In this document: positions 24,116-34,651 of the stretch, piece after piece
Layout: every line of letters starts with the position of its first letter
Numbering within the stretch: position 1 is the first letter of the stretch
Assembly: GCA_958421945.1 (NCBI GenBank)
Contig: CATZMZ010000008.1
Span: 1 to 64,000 of the forward strand
Length of the DNA stretch: 64,000 nucleotides
DNA from: an uncultured Eubacteriales bacterium
GTDB taxonomy: Bacteria > Bacillota > Clostridia > Christensenellales > Borkfalkiaceae
Direction of reading: 5' to 3'
The notes under the pieces: generated by a model
Database searches by the model: none
What the model saw: the letters and a program-made list of their open reading frames with translations, nothing else
What the model was told of the DNA's origin: nothing
Program-made: the position numbers and the translations under genes

Positions 24116-25272
24116 TGGAAAAAGCTGTTATAGTAAGATATTGCGAAATTCACTTAAAAGGGAAAAACCGCGGATATTTTGAAAAAATGTTACAAACGAA
24201 TATACAGAAATCGCTTTCGGATATAAAGCATACTTTTAAAGTTATGCACAGCAGATATCTCATTGAAAATTATGACGAAAACGATTATCCGTTGATTATC
24301 GAAAAACTCGGGAAAATCGCAGGGATTCATTCAGTCAGTCCGTCGCTTGTCGTTCGAAGCGATTACGAAACGATAAAAGAAGCCGCTTTTAATTTGTGCT
24401 TTAATAAAACGGGGACGTTTAAGGTGGTAACGAACCGTGCGGATAAAACCTTCCCCATGGATTCGATGGCATTTTCGCGCAAGCTTGGCGGTGATATTTT
24501 GGAAAGTTTTTCGGGTTTAAGCGTTGACGTCAAAAATCCGTCGTTTTCAGTCTGCGTGGACATCAGAGAGGACGGAAAAACTTTCGTTTACACGGAGATT
24601 ATTCATTGTTTAAGCGGTATGCCGGTAGGCTCTGCGGGCAAAGGGTTATTGCTTATTTCCGGCGGAATCGATAGTCCCGTTGCAGGTTATCTTACGTGCA
24701 AACGCGGAATGAAAATTGATTGTTTGCATTTTCACAGTTTTCCTTACACGGGGGAAGCCGCAAAACAAAAAGTTATCGATTTGACGAAACGAATAGGCGA
24801 TTTTAACGGCGGAATAAGGCTATACGTCGTGTCGTTTACGCATATCCAGGAAGCAATACACAAAAACTGTCCTGAAGAGTTTATGATTACGCTTATGCGC
24901 AGATTTATGATGAGGATTGCCGAAAGGCTTGCAAAAAGACTTGGCGACCAAGCCATTATAACGGGTGAAAGCCTCGGGCAGGTTGCAAGTCAAACGATTG
25001 AAAGTATCACGTCGTCTAATTCGGTTGTAGAAACGCTGCCCGTTTTAAGACCGCTTATTATGTTTGACAAACTTGATATTATAGAAATTTCCAAGAAAAT
25101 TGACACTTACGATACGTCTGTTTTGCCTTACGAAGATTGCTGTACGGTATTTTTACCGAAATTTCCCGCTATAAAACCCGACTTAAATAAGGTTATAAAA
25201 GCCGAAAGCAGACTGGACGTGGAGGCGTTGATATCGGAAGCATTAAACGGGATTGAAATGATAGAATTATAA
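24115..25272 (+). CDS. thiI: tRNA 4-thiouridine synthase ThiI
   Basis: 385 residues. NFLD and THUMP domains (about 1-165) bind tRNA; the PP-loop adenylation domain has LLISGGIDSPVAGYL (about residue 180) and ITGESLGQVASQT. It ends near residue 385 without the rhodanese domain of enterobacterial ThiI. It adenylates U8 of tRNA and, with the adjacent cysteine desulfurase, makes s4U. Overlaps the upstream stop by one base; convergent with the PBP gene, 1 nt apart. Confidence 0.95.
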   Translation: MEKAVIVRYCEIHLKGKNRGYFEKMLQTNIQKSLSDIKHTFKVMHSRYLIENYDENDYPLIIEKLGKIAGIHSVSPSLVVRSDYETIKEAAFNLCFNKTGTFKVVTNRADKTFPMDSMAFSRKLGGDILESFSGLSVDVKNPSFSVCVDIREDGKTFVYTEIIHCLSGMPVGSAGKGLLLISGGIDSPVAGYLTCKRGMKIDCLHFHSFPYTGEAAKQKVIDLTKRIGDFNGGIRLYVVSFTHIQEAIHKNCPEEFMITLMRRFMMRIAERLAKRLGDQAIITGESLGQVASQTIESITSSNSVVETLPVLRPLIMFDKLDIIEISKKIDTYDTSVLPYEDCCTVFLPKFPAIKPDLNKVIKAESRLDVEALISEALNGIEMIEL

Positions 25273-25273
25273 T

Positions 25274-27496
25274 TTAAGAAAACTCATCGTTCCACCATTG
25301 CGTAGGGGCGTCAGACGGGATTTTACTTATTTTAACCGTTCCTATCAAATTTTTTTCTCCGCATATTTCTTTGTCGTTGTTTATAAAGTAGGGAACGAGG
25401 AAGTATTTAATTTCCTTGTTTACTTTTATTATATCCTTAATCTCGTTTTTTCTCTTTTCTTTTTTTGTATCGTAAATTATTGTTTCATTGCCGTTTTCTT
25501 CCTTAATTATTCTTGCCTCGATATATTGTGTCTGACATAAAGATATTGTGATTTCATTGTTATTTACTTGCAATTTGACATTTTCAAGTTTGGGGTTGGA
25601 AAAAATTGTGGAAGTAGTTTTCGGGGTGTGATTTTCCGAGAATAATTCTTCAATTTCATAACGCTTCGGTGATAATGGGTCGGCAAGAATAACCGTTCCG
25701 TCTTTCTCATAGCTTATTTTATCTATTTTAAGCAATTCTAATCCCTCGTTAAAATCAAGCTTGGGGGGCGGTGCTGTTTTGTAAAAATTTTGCCATACGG
25801 ATATGGATAGTTCGGCAGGTATCGTCCCGCCCGTAATTGAATTATCCAGCAATTCGCCATCGGGATTTCCGCACCAAACACCCAAAACGTAATCGTTATT
25901 ATACGAAATACAATACGCGTCTGTATTGCCGTTGCTGTTTCCCGCTGTTCCTGTTTTTGCGCACAAAGGAATGCCTGTAAAAGATAATTTTTTTGCCGTA
26001 CCCTTTTCAACGCACGATTTAAGCGCGTCGTTAATCAGGTTTGCCGTATCCGTACCGAAAATTTTAACCTTCCGTTTTTCTGTCGAATAAATAGTTTTAT
26101 CGTTCTCGTCGGTAATTTTTTTAACGCAAGTTGCTCTTGTATAGTTTCCGCCTGTCATAAACGTTCCGTACGCAGAAACGATTTCGGAAAGCGTTGCGCC
26201 TTTTTCGGTTGCGCCGAGCGCGACGGCAAGCGAATCGTCATTTTCTGTAACGGGTATATCGGTTTTTTTAAGATAATAAAGCGAATCTTTTATTCCCGTT
26301 TGGTTTAATAATTTAACTGCGCAAACGTTAAGACTTTTTGCAAGCGATTCTTTTACGCTTATTTTGCCGTAATATTTATCGTTGAAGTTTGACGGCGAAT
26401 AGCCCGAAAAGTCTGTTTTTTCATCATATAAAAGAGTGCAGGGGTATACGATTTTATTTTCGTAAGCCGGGGCGTAAACGAGGAGCGGCTTAATCGTCGA
26501 GCCGAGATTTCTCCTCGTCTGCACGACGGTAGATTTGTATGCGATTATTTCGCCGTTTCTATTCATAACAGTCATTGCTTTGTTTTTAACGTCAGTTTCT
26601 TTCAACGCATTTTGCAAAACGGATTGTTTGTTTTTGTCGAGCGCGGTGAAAACTTTGAATTTTTTGGCCTTATACGCCGATTTATCGATAAATTCAGCGA
26701 TTTCCTTATTAACCAGTGACAAATAATCGTTTTCAGCCGCATGCTTTGTCTTTACCGAAACGGTTTTTTCTTTATTTTCGTTATATTCTTGCTCGCTTAA
26801 ATAACCCTGCTTAAACATTTCGGCTAAAACGAGATTCTTTCGTCGATTGCATTTTTCCGAATTTGCGCAGGGGGAATACACGGACGGGGCTTTTACGGTT
26901 GCCGCAAGCGCCGCGCTTTCGTTTATCGAAAGCATAGAGGGTGTTTTTCCGAAATAAGCTTCGGCAGCTTTCGTAATACCGTAATTGTTGTTTCCGAAAT
27001 AAATCGTGTTAAGATACTTTTCTAAAATCTCATTTTTATCGTATTTTTTTTCAAGATCTTTTGCTAGCTTAATTTCCACAAGCTTTCTTTTGAGGGTTTT
27101 TTCGGACGAAAGGTGAGTGTTTTTGATTAGCTGCTGGCTTATGGTAGAAGCGCCCTCCTTAAACGAAAAGCTTTTTAAGTTGTTAAGCGTGGCGCGCACA
27201 AGTGATTTTGCATCCGTTCCTTTATGTGAATAAAATCTTTTATCTTCGATTGCGATAAACGCATTTAAAAGATGATCGGGCAACTCTTCGATATTCGTAA
27301 CGGAAACACCGCCCGACTGCTCGTCTATTATTTCGCCGTCCGAATCGTAAAAAATTACTCCGCGTTCGAGATTGACGAGTTTATTTTCGTCGAGCGAATA
27401 GGGTGCGGTCGTTAGAAAATAGAAGACATACCCGCATAAAACAGATGCAAACAAAACGGCAAAAACGAATAACGTAACTTTTAATAGCTTTCTCAT
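25274..27496 (-). CDS. Class A penicillin-binding protein (PBP1A type)
   Basis: 740 residues. Membrane anchor about 7-30. Glycosyltransferase GT51 domain (about 55-235) with IAIEDKRFYSHKG and the following STISQQLIKN block. Transpeptidase domain (about 290-580) with SxxK as GSTIKPLL, SxN as SLN, and KTG as AKTGTAGNSNG. A short C-terminal beta-rich tail (about 650-740) resembles the extra domains of clostridial PBP1A. It polymerises and crosslinks peptidoglycan outside the membrane. Divergent from miaB. Confidence 0.94.
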   Translation of the reverse strand: MRKLLKVTLFVFAVLFASVLCGYVFYFLTTAPYSLDENKLVNLERGVIFYDSDGEIIDEQSGGVSVTNIEELPDHLLNAFIAIEDKRFYSHKGTDAKSLVRATLNNLKSFSFKEGASTISQQLIKNTHLSSEKTLKRKLVEIKLAKDLEKKYDKNEILEKYLNTIYFGNNNYGITKAAEAYFGKTPSMLSINESAALAATVKAPSVYSPCANSEKCNRRKNLVLAEMFKQGYLSEQEYNENKEKTVSVKTKHAAENDYLSLVNKEIAEFIDKSAYKAKKFKVFTALDKNKQSVLQNALKETDVKNKAMTVMNRNGEIIAYKSTVVQTRRNLGSTIKPLLVYAPAYENKIVYPCTLLYDEKTDFSGYSPSNFNDKYYGKISVKESLAKSLNVCAVKLLNQTGIKDSLYYLKKTDIPVTENDDSLAVALGATEKGATLSEIVSAYGTFMTGGNYTRATCVKKITDENDKTIYSTEKRKVKIFGTDTANLINDALKSCVEKGTAKKLSFTGIPLCAKTGTAGNSNGNTDAYCISYNNDYVLGVWCGNPDGELLDNSITGGTIPAELSISVWQNFYKTAPPPKLDFNEGLELLKIDKISYEKDGTVILADPLSPKRYEIEELFSENHTPKTTSTIFSNPKLENVKLQVNNNEITISLCQTQYIEARIIKEENGNETIIYDTKKEKRKNEIKDIIKVNKEIKYFLVPYFINNDKEICGEKNLIGTVKISKIPSDAPTQWWNDEFS

Positions 27497-27603
27497 ACCG
27501 TTTTAGTATGGTTAAAACGGGCGATTATATACCGAAAACACGCCTCAATGCCGAGTTAAATTTTCATTTTAACCTAAAATATCGATAGTAAATACGAAAA
27601 AAA

Positions 27604-27632
27604 TTGACAAAATTGTTTAAATAATATAATAT
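27604..27632 (+). promoter_or_regulatory. miaB promoter placed for a leaderless mRNA
   Basis: TTGACA (27604-27609), 17-bp spacer, TAATAT (27627-27632), or TATAAT at 27625-27630 with 15 bp. Either places the transcription start within a few bases of the ATG at 27640. Confidence 0.6.
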
Positions 27633-27639
27633 ATTATTT

Positions 27640-29034
27640 ATGGAAAATTTCAACGGAAAAAAATATTTAATAACGACCTACGGTTGCCAGATGAATTTGC
27701 ACGAATCGGAAAAGCTTGCGGGGATACTTTCCTCGTTAGGCATGACGGAATGTAAAAACGAAACCGAGGCAGACATAATAGTTTTCAATACTTGTTGTAT
27801 TCGCGAAAATGCGGAAGAACGCGCAGAGGGCAATATCGGCGCATTGAAACAGCTTAAAAAACGCAAAAAAGATTTAATTATTGCAGTCGGCGGGTGCATG
27901 ACGCAACAAAAGCATTACGCGGAAAAGCTTTCGAAAACCTTTCCTTTCGTGGACATTATTTTCGGAACGCATAACCTTGAAGACTTTAAAAGCTTACTTA
28001 TCCGCAAAATCGAAAAGGATAAAAGTATAATAGCCATTCAAGAATCTGAGGGTGCAATTCGTGAAGGGACGCCCAAAACGAGAACGAGCTATCCTAACGC
28101 GTGGGTAAACATTACTTACGGTTGCAATAATTTTTGCTCTTACTGTATCGTGCCTTACGTCCGGGGGCGGGAAAGAAGTCGCGCACCGCGGGACGTTGTC
28201 GCCGAGTGTGAAGCTCTCGTTAAAGATGGTTATAAGGAAATCACCTTGCTCGGTCAGAACGTTAATTCTTACGGCAACGATTTAGGTAACGTCGGTTTTG
28301 CCTCGCTTATTTCGGCAGTTTCCGCAATCAACGGCGAGTTCTGGTTGCGTTTTATGACGAATCATCCCAAAGATTTAACCGAAAATCTTGTAATGGCTCT
28401 TGCCAAAAGCGATAAAACTTGCCGCTCTATCCATTTGCCCGTGCAAGCCGGCGCGAATAGAATTTTAAAGCTTATGAACAGAAAATATACGCGGGAGGAT
28501 TATTTGCAAAAGGTTAAGTTGCTCCGTAAATATATGCCCGATATATCGATTACCACAGATATTATGGTCGGTTTCCCAACTGAAACGGAAGAAGATTTTA
28601 ACGACACGATGGCGCTTGTCAAAGAAGTCGGGTTTGCGGGTGCGTTTACGTTTATTTATTCGCCGAGAGAAGGGACTCCTGCGGCAAAAATGGACGGGCA
28701 AATCCCCGCGGAAGTTTCAAAAAATCGAATTATGCGTTTAATTGACTTGCAAAACTCTATAAACCGCGAACAGTCAAAAGCTTACCTCGGGAAAACCGTT
28801 ACTGTTCTTTGCGAAGGGTTCGACGAGAAAAAAAACAAGTTTCTCGGACGCGACACTTACGGACGAATGGCGTATTTTGCGGGTTCGCCCGATTTAATCG
28901 GTAATTTCGTAAGCGTAAAAATAACCGAAACGGGCGGTATTTCGCTTATGGGTGAAATCGATGACGGTTATAAATCGAACGCCGACTCGAATTCCGAAGC
29001 GAACGCTTTGACGTGCGGATTAACGAACGATTGA
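27640..29034 (+). CDS. miaB: tRNA-i6A37 methylthiotransferase MiaB
   Basis: 464 residues. The N-terminal UPF0004 domain has the three cluster-binding Cys (YGCQMN, FNTCCIREN, GGCMTQ). Radical SAM motif CNNFCSYC near residue 161, followed by VPYVRGRERSR. C-terminal TRAM domain (about 380-440). It adds the 2-methylthio group to i6A37 of tRNA; its substrate maker, miaA, lies 6 kb downstream. The start must be ATG 27640, since the conserved GCQMN is only 11 residues in, yet no Shine-Dalgarno fits. The last 20 residues are Asn/Ser/Ala-rich and not conserved-looking. Confidence 0.95.
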   Translation: MENFNGKKYLITTYGCQMNLHESEKLAGILSSLGMTECKNETEADIIVFNTCCIRENAEERAEGNIGALKQLKKRKKDLIIAVGGCMTQQKHYAEKLSKTFPFVDIIFGTHNLEDFKSLLIRKIEKDKSIIAIQESEGAIREGTPKTRTSYPNAWVNITYGCNNFCSYCIVPYVRGRERSRAPRDVVAECEALVKDGYKEITLLGQNVNSYGNDLGNVGFASLISAVSAINGEFWLRFMTNHPKDLTENLVMALAKSDKTCRSIHLPVQAGANRILKLMNRKYTREDYLQKVKLLRKYMPDISITTDIMVGFPTETEEDFNDTMALVKEVGFAGAFTFIYSPREGTPAAKMDGQIPAEVSKNRIMRLIDLQNSINREQSKAYLGKTVTVLCEGFDEKKNKFLGRDTYGRMAYFAGSPDLIGNFVSVKITETGGISLMGEIDDGYKSNADSNSEANALTCGLTND

Positions 29035-29181
29035 AAACTTTTTAAATAACCGACTTTAACGGCACGTTAACCGGGAAATAACGCGTAAACAGCAAAGACG
29101 CAACAGAAAAATTATAACGAAACATATAACGAAAAATACGCAACTTTTAAACTTATTACAAACGAAAACGGCAGGTGTAAT

Positions 29182-31776
29182 ATGGCTCTTTCGCCGATGA
29201 TGGCGCATTACAGACAAATAAAAAGCAAATACAGCGATTGCATAGTTTTTTACAGATTAGGCGATTTTTACGAAATGTTTGACGATGACGCTGTTAAAGC
29301 GTCCGAAATTCTTAATCTGACTTTGACCGGGCGCGATTGCGGTTTGGAAAAACGCGCGCCTATGTGTGGCGTCCCTTTTCACGCTGCCGACGTTTACATT
29401 TCTAAACTCGTTTCCGCAGGGGAAAAGGTTGCAATTTGCGAACAGCTTACCGAGCCGAACGGCAAAAACCTCGTCGAGAGGGACGTTATTAAAGTTGTTA
29501 CCGCGGGTACTATTACCAACAACGAACTCATTGACGAAAAAACCAACAATTTTATTTGTGCGGTGTACTGTTCCAAACCCGATTCCGCTATTGCTTGGGC
29601 AGATATTACCACGGGGGAATTTTTCGCCAAGGCTTTCGGCGGAGAAGAAATGCTTTCGGATATTTTTAACGAACTCGTTAAAATTTCGCCGGCGGAGCTT
29701 ATTGCGGACAGAAACGCATACGACACACTTATAGAGTCTCCGCTCGTAAAGCAGTTGGTTTTGCCAAAACCTTCGCAATATATTCAAAGCTCGTTCGACG
29801 AAGACAACGCGGCAATCGTGTTAAAAGAGCAATTCGGCGTTTCTACTCTCGAACCGTTCGGCTTAAAAAACGGCGACGTATCCATTAAACCTGCGGGCGC
29901 ACTTTTATCGTATTTACAAGAAACGCAAAAAACCGTTTTAACTAACATTAATGGGATAGAGTTAAAAAAAGACGGCGAATTTATGATGCTCGATTTTAAC
30001 GCCGTAAGAAATCTCGAACTCGTCAAAACCCTTCGCGACGGTAAAAAATACGGTTCTCTGCTTTGGGTTTTGGATAAAACGAAAACGAGCATGGGTGCGA
30101 GAATGTTGCAAAACGTTATTCTTTCACCGCTTAACGATATAGATAAAATCAATTACCGTCTCGACGCGGTCGAGGGATTTTTCAATAATAATTCCGTAAG
30201 GCAAAGCTTGACCGATATTTTATCAAACGTTAAGGATATCGGCAGGATAGCGGGCAATATTTCTAACGGAAATCTTTATCCGAGGGATTGTATCGCTTTG
30301 GCGAATTCGCTTGAACCGATACCTATTATTAAATTTCAGCTTTCGGGTTTTAATTGCGCATGCATTACGGATATTCTGTCAAAATTAAAAGATTTTACCG
30401 ACGTCGTTAGCCTTTTAAATGCCGCAATAATTGCGCCTTCCGATACGAAAGAATCTAAAAACGACGATTATAAGTATATCAGAACGGGCTTTAACAAAGA
30501 ACTCGACGAACTGCGCGGACTGTGCAAAAATTCGCGCACGGCAATCGCGGCAATCGAATCACGCGAACGCGAAAGAACGGGCATTAAAACATTACGAATA
30601 AGCTATAATCGCGTGTTCGGTTACTATATAGAGGTTACGAATTCTTTTAAGGATAGAATCCCTTACGATTACGTTCGCCGTCAAACGTTGACGAACGCCG
30701 AGAGATACGTTACCGAAGAGCTGAAAACTCTTGAAGAAAAAGTGCTTTCGGCGGAGGATAAGGCGCAGTCGTTAGAGCTTGATATTTATAACGAAATCAA
30801 ACGAAAACTCCTTTCAGAAGTTGCCGATTTTCAGTGTGCCGCGGAGGCAATTGCGGAGCTTGACCTGTTTATTGCGTTTGCAAACGTTGCAAAGCAAAAC
30901 GGTTACGTCAGACCCATCGTCGTTGACAGCAAAAAACCGCTCGATATCGTAGACGGCAGACACCCGGTGGTTGAAACAGTTTCATCACAAAGATTCGTTC
31001 CTAACGACACCGTTCTCGATTGCGGTGAAAACAGAACGATGATTATTACAGGGCCTAATATGGCGGGGAAAAGCACTTATATGCGGCAAGTTGCCTTAAT
31101 CACGCTGATGGCGCATATGGGAAGCTTCGTTCCCGCGAGAAGCGCGGAAATCCCGCTTACCGACAGAATTTTTACGAGAATAGGCGCAAGCGACAGCCTT
31201 ATTTCCGACCAAAGCACGTTTATGGTAGAAATGTCCGAGGTGGCAAGCATAATTAAAAACGCAACCGAGAAAAGCCTTTTGATTCTTGACGAAATAGGCA
31301 GGGGGACGAGTACTTTCGACGGATTATCCATTGCATGGGCTGTCGTTGAATACGTTACCGAAAAAATACGCGCAAAAACCCTTTTTGCAACACATTATCA
31401 CGAACTAACGGAACTCGAAGGTGTGATGGATGGTGTTAAAAACTATAAAATCAGCGTTAAAGAAATGCAAGGCGGCATAATTTTTCTTCGCAAGATTATG
31501 CGCGGCGGAGCAAATAAGAGTTTCGGTATAGAGGTTGCCGAGCTTGCCGGGGTTGACAAAAAAGTTACGGAACGCGCAAAATCTATACTGAAACGGGTAG
31601 AAAAGGCAGATTTTGCCCTTTCTGACGCAAATAATACGAGTAGCGATAAAAAAGAACGCAAGACTTATTCGGAAACAGAACGAATTATTCTTGACCTCGA
31701 TATAAACAATTTGTCGCCGATGCAAGCATTTACGGTTATTGCCGATTTGCACGAAAAACTTATTAAACAAAAATAG
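29182..31776 (+). CDS. mutS: DNA mismatch repair protein MutS
   Basis: 864 residues. Mismatch-binding domain I with GDFYEMF (Phe-x-Glu wedge, about residue 31); connector, core and clamp domains; ATPase with Walker A GPNMAGKST (about residue 621), Walker B LLILDEIGRGTSTFDG and the FATHYHEL signature. Start ATG 29182 with site AGGTG. Followed after 5 nt by mutL, forming the usual repair operon. Confidence 0.97.
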   Translation: MALSPMMAHYRQIKSKYSDCIVFYRLGDFYEMFDDDAVKASEILNLTLTGRDCGLEKRAPMCGVPFHAADVYISKLVSAGEKVAICEQLTEPNGKNLVERDVIKVVTAGTITNNELIDEKTNNFICAVYCSKPDSAIAWADITTGEFFAKAFGGEEMLSDIFNELVKISPAELIADRNAYDTLIESPLVKQLVLPKPSQYIQSSFDEDNAAIVLKEQFGVSTLEPFGLKNGDVSIKPAGALLSYLQETQKTVLTNINGIELKKDGEFMMLDFNAVRNLELVKTLRDGKKYGSLLWVLDKTKTSMGARMLQNVILSPLNDIDKINYRLDAVEGFFNNNSVRQSLTDILSNVKDIGRIAGNISNGNLYPRDCIALANSLEPIPIIKFQLSGFNCACITDILSKLKDFTDVVSLLNAAIIAPSDTKESKNDDYKYIRTGFNKELDELRGLCKNSRTAIAAIESRERERTGIKTLRISYNRVFGYYIEVTNSFKDRIPYDYVRRQTLTNAERYVTEELKTLEEKVLSAEDKAQSLELDIYNEIKRKLLSEVADFQCAAEAIAELDLFIAFANVAKQNGYVRPIVVDSKKPLDIVDGRHPVVETVSSQRFVPNDTVLDCGENRTMIITGPNMAGKSTYMRQVALITLMAHMGSFVPARSAEIPLTDRIFTRIGASDSLISDQSTFMVEMSEVASIIKNATEKSLLILDEIGRGTSTFDGLSIAWAVVEYVTEKIRAKTLFATHYHELTELEGVMDGVKNYKISVKEMQGGIIFLRKIMRGGANKSFGIEVAELAGVDKKVTERAKSILKRVEKADFALSDANNTSSDKKERKTYSETERIILDLDINNLSPMQAFTVIADLHEKLIKQK

Positions 31777-31781
31777 ATATT

Positions 31782-33719
31782 ATGAGTGTTATCAATTTAT
31801 TAAGCAGTAAAATTTATAATCGAATCGCTGCGGGCGAAGTCGTCGAAAGACCGTATTCGGTTGTTAAAGAACTCGTAGAAAACTCGATCGACGCCGGCGC
31901 GAAAAATATCACCGTCGAAATTACGGGCGGTGGCATTTCGAGTATACGCGTTTACGATGACGGTTCGGGTATACAAAAAAGCGAATTAAAAAAAGCGTTA
32001 TTGCCGCATGCTACAAGCAAAATTTCAAGTGTAGAAGATTTGGATGAAATTTTAACTCTGGGTTTTCGCGGCGAAGCTCTTGCAAGCATTGCTTCCGTTT
32101 CTAAAATAACGATAACCTCTAAACCGCACGAACAAGAGTCCGGCGCGACAATATTTTCCGACGGGGGCGAAACGGGGGAAGTTGTGGAGTGCGCTTCGCC
32201 TGACGGCACGGAAATTTTCGTTCGTAACTTATTTTTCAATACGCCCGCAAGAGAAAAGTTTCTAAAAACTGAACGCGGCGAGGAAAGCGATATAACGGGT
32301 ATCGTTTCGCGGTTTATTCTCGGAAATCCCGAAATCGCTATAAAGTATATTTCTAATGGAAAAACAATTTTTCAATCCTTCGGCGACGGATTAGAAGCCG
32401 CTATGACAACCGTCTACGGCAATTCAGTCCTAAAAGATTGTTATTTTATAGAGGGCGAAAAAAACGGAGTAATTGTTTCGGGGTATATAGGCAAACAATA
32501 TTTCAGTAAACCTAACAGAACCTATCAATCGTTTTTTATGAACGGTAGATACGTGGTAAACCAGACCGTTTCGGCGGCAATATCCAACGCATACGCGGCA
32601 TATTTAATGAAGCGTCAATACCCGTTTTATGTTATTTCTATTAAAATTCCGCCTGAAACGGTGGACGTAAACGTTCATCCGAACAAAATCGACGTGAGAT
32701 TTTCCGATAACAGAGTAGTGTATAGTGCAATTTATTCAGTTGTTTCAAAAGCGCTTGACGGTACGGGCGAAGCGATCAATATAATTAAAGAAAACAAGGA
32801 AAATAATAGCGTTTTTAATTATGATTATGCCACACATAACGAAGAGTTTAAGGCTCGAAGCATCAATTTTGACAAACTTGATGAAACGGAAAAAGCCAAA
32901 TACGCTTCAAAAAACTTTGAAAGCGAAGCAGAGCGAGAAAAGAAGCTTTACGATAAATACGGTTTATTGTTTTGTGACAGTGGCAAGCCCGTAAAAAACT
33001 TTTTGGACGGGAATCATGATTATAAAACTAATGCAGATAGCGATGTATCGGTTGATATATTTGCCGAAAATAAGGCTTATCTTGAAAGTCTTGAAAAAAA
33101 GAGGACCGAAGAACAGGCTTACGTTCAGGAAGCTGTTTCCTTGTTAAGAGATTTAAAATACGTGGGACAAGTTTTAAATACTTACTTGATTTTTGACGAC
33201 GGACAGGACGTTTTTTTCGTTGACCAACACGCCGCACACGAAAGAATGTTGTACGATAAATTTATTGAAAAAATTAATAATAACGGCAACGACGTTCAAC
33301 CGCTTTTAGTTCCTTACGTGGAAAATTTAAACAGCAGCGAATACACTTTTTTGCTTGAAAAAGCTGATGTTTTTTATTCGCTTGGCATAGATATAACCGA
33401 TTTTGGCGCAAATTCTGTTAAAATCTCAACGTTACCCACGTGTCTAAGCGATATGAACGTTAAAGCTTTTCTTTCGGAAATTTTATCTGATCTTAACGGA
33501 TTGAAAAACGTTTCTATGACTGACATTTTAAAGGAAAAAATAGCCCAAAAGGCTTGTAAAGCCGCGATTAAATCGGGAGATTCGCTGACAGATGCTGACG
33601 TAAAGGAAATTATGTTAGCCATAAAACAAAATATAGGCTTAAAATGCCCGCATGGAAGACCTGTGGTCGCAAAAATTACACGAACGGAAATGGATAAATG
33701 GTTCAAGAGAATTTTGTAA
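31782..33719 (+). CDS. mutL: DNA mismatch repair protein MutL
   Basis: 645 residues. GHKL ATPase N-domain: IAAGEVVERP, ELVENSIDAGA, DDGSGI, HATSKI, TLGFRGEALASI. A less conserved linker (about 330-450) precedes the C-terminal dimerisation domain with DQHAAHERMLYDKF (the metal-binding endonuclease motif of MutL from bacteria without MutH), ACKAAIKSGD and CPHGRP. So this MutL should nick DNA itself. Confidence 0.97.
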   Translation: MSVINLLSSKIYNRIAAGEVVERPYSVVKELVENSIDAGAKNITVEITGGGISSIRVYDDGSGIQKSELKKALLPHATSKISSVEDLDEILTLGFRGEALASIASVSKITITSKPHEQESGATIFSDGGETGEVVECASPDGTEIFVRNLFFNTPAREKFLKTERGEESDITGIVSRFILGNPEIAIKYISNGKTIFQSFGDGLEAAMTTVYGNSVLKDCYFIEGEKNGVIVSGYIGKQYFSKPNRTYQSFFMNGRYVVNQTVSAAISNAYAAYLMKRQYPFYVISIKIPPETVDVNVHPNKIDVRFSDNRVVYSAIYSVVSKALDGTGEAINIIKENKENNSVFNYDYATHNEEFKARSINFDKLDETEKAKYASKNFESEAEREKKLYDKYGLLFCDSGKPVKNFLDGNHDYKTNADSDVSVDIFAENKAYLESLEKKRTEEQAYVQEAVSLLRDLKYVGQVLNTYLIFDDGQDVFFVDQHAAHERMLYDKFIEKINNNGNDVQPLLVPYVENLNSSEYTFLLEKADVFYSLGIDITDFGANSVKISTLPTCLSDMNVKAFLSEILSDLNGLKNVSMTDILKEKIAQKACKAAIKSGDSLTDADVKEIMLAIKQNIGLKCPHGRPVVAKITRTEMDKWFKRIL

Positions 33720-34651
33720 AAAACGATGTTCCGTTATTGATAATCTGCGGTCCTACCGCAAGCGGAAAAACCGAGCTTGCGGTCGAATGTGCCAAGCTTT
33801 TACATTCCGAAGTGATTTCCGCCGATTCAATGAACGTTTATAAAGAATTGAATATAGGGACAGCAAAGCCGTCTTTGGAAGAAAGAATGGGTGTCCGACA
33901 TCATCTGATAGACGTCGTTTCGCCTTTCGATTCTTTTTCCGTTGGCGATTATAAGGAGCTTGCCGAACCGATTGCAGAAAAATTAACGTCTTTGGGCAAA
34001 ACACCCGTGATTTGCGGCGGGACGGGTTTTTATATCAATTCATTACTTTATGACTTTTCTTACGGTAACGTTGCGGAAAATACCGTTGCCAGAGAAAAAT
34101 ATAAAGCGTTAGCACTTAAAGAAGGAAATGAATACGTATATAACGTTTTAAGAAAAGTTGACGAAAAATCAGCGGACAGAATCCACCCGAACGATATTAA
34201 AAGAGTAATCCGTGCTTTGGAAATTTATGAAAACGGGACTAAAAAATCCGATATTATCGACAGCCAAGTTCCAAAAAGAAAGTTCCTTGCTTTTTCATAC
34301 GACATTCCACGTGACGAACTGTATGAAAAAATGAATAACCGTGTAGATTTAATGATTAAAAACGGACTTATCGATGAGGTGAAAGGTCTTATTCTGAAAG
34401 GCTTAAACGAAACGCATCAAAGTCTGCAGGGTATAGGTTATAAAGAAATTTTCGAATATTTGTCGGGCAGGCTGCCTTTGGACGAGGCAGTTGAAAAAAT
34501 AAAGCTTAACACAAGACATTATGCAAAAAGGCAAATCACTTTTTTCAAAAAAATTCCCGATTTGATTTATTTAAAAAAAGAAAAAACAAAACAGACAGCG
34601 GAGAGAATCGTTACCGAATATGATAAATACAGACTTAATCAAAAAATGTGA
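33698..34651 (+). CDS. miaA: tRNA dimethylallyltransferase MiaA
   Basis: 317 residues. P-loop GPTASGKTEL at about residue 19, then ISADSMNVYKELNIGTAKPS and GVRHHLIDVV, GGTGFYINSLLYD, and QGIGYKEIFEYL. Transfers the dimethylallyl group to A37 of UNN-reading tRNAs, giving the substrate of MiaB. Overlaps the end of mutL by 22 nt and the next gene by 32 nt. Confidence 0.96.
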   Translation: MVQENFVKNDVPLLIICGPTASGKTELAVECAKLLHSEVISADSMNVYKELNIGTAKPSLEERMGVRHHLIDVVSPFDSFSVGDYKELAEPIAEKLTSLGKTPVICGGTGFYINSLLYDFSYGNVAENTVAREKYKALALKEGNEYVYNVLRKVDEKSADRIHPNDIKRVIRALEIYENGTKKSDIIDSQVPKRKFLAFSYDIPRDELYEKMNNRVDLMIKNGLIDEVKGLILKGLNETHQSLQGIGYKEIFEYLSGRLPLDEAVEKIKLNTRHYAKRQITFFKKIPDLIYLKKEKTKQTAERIVTEYDKYRLNQKM

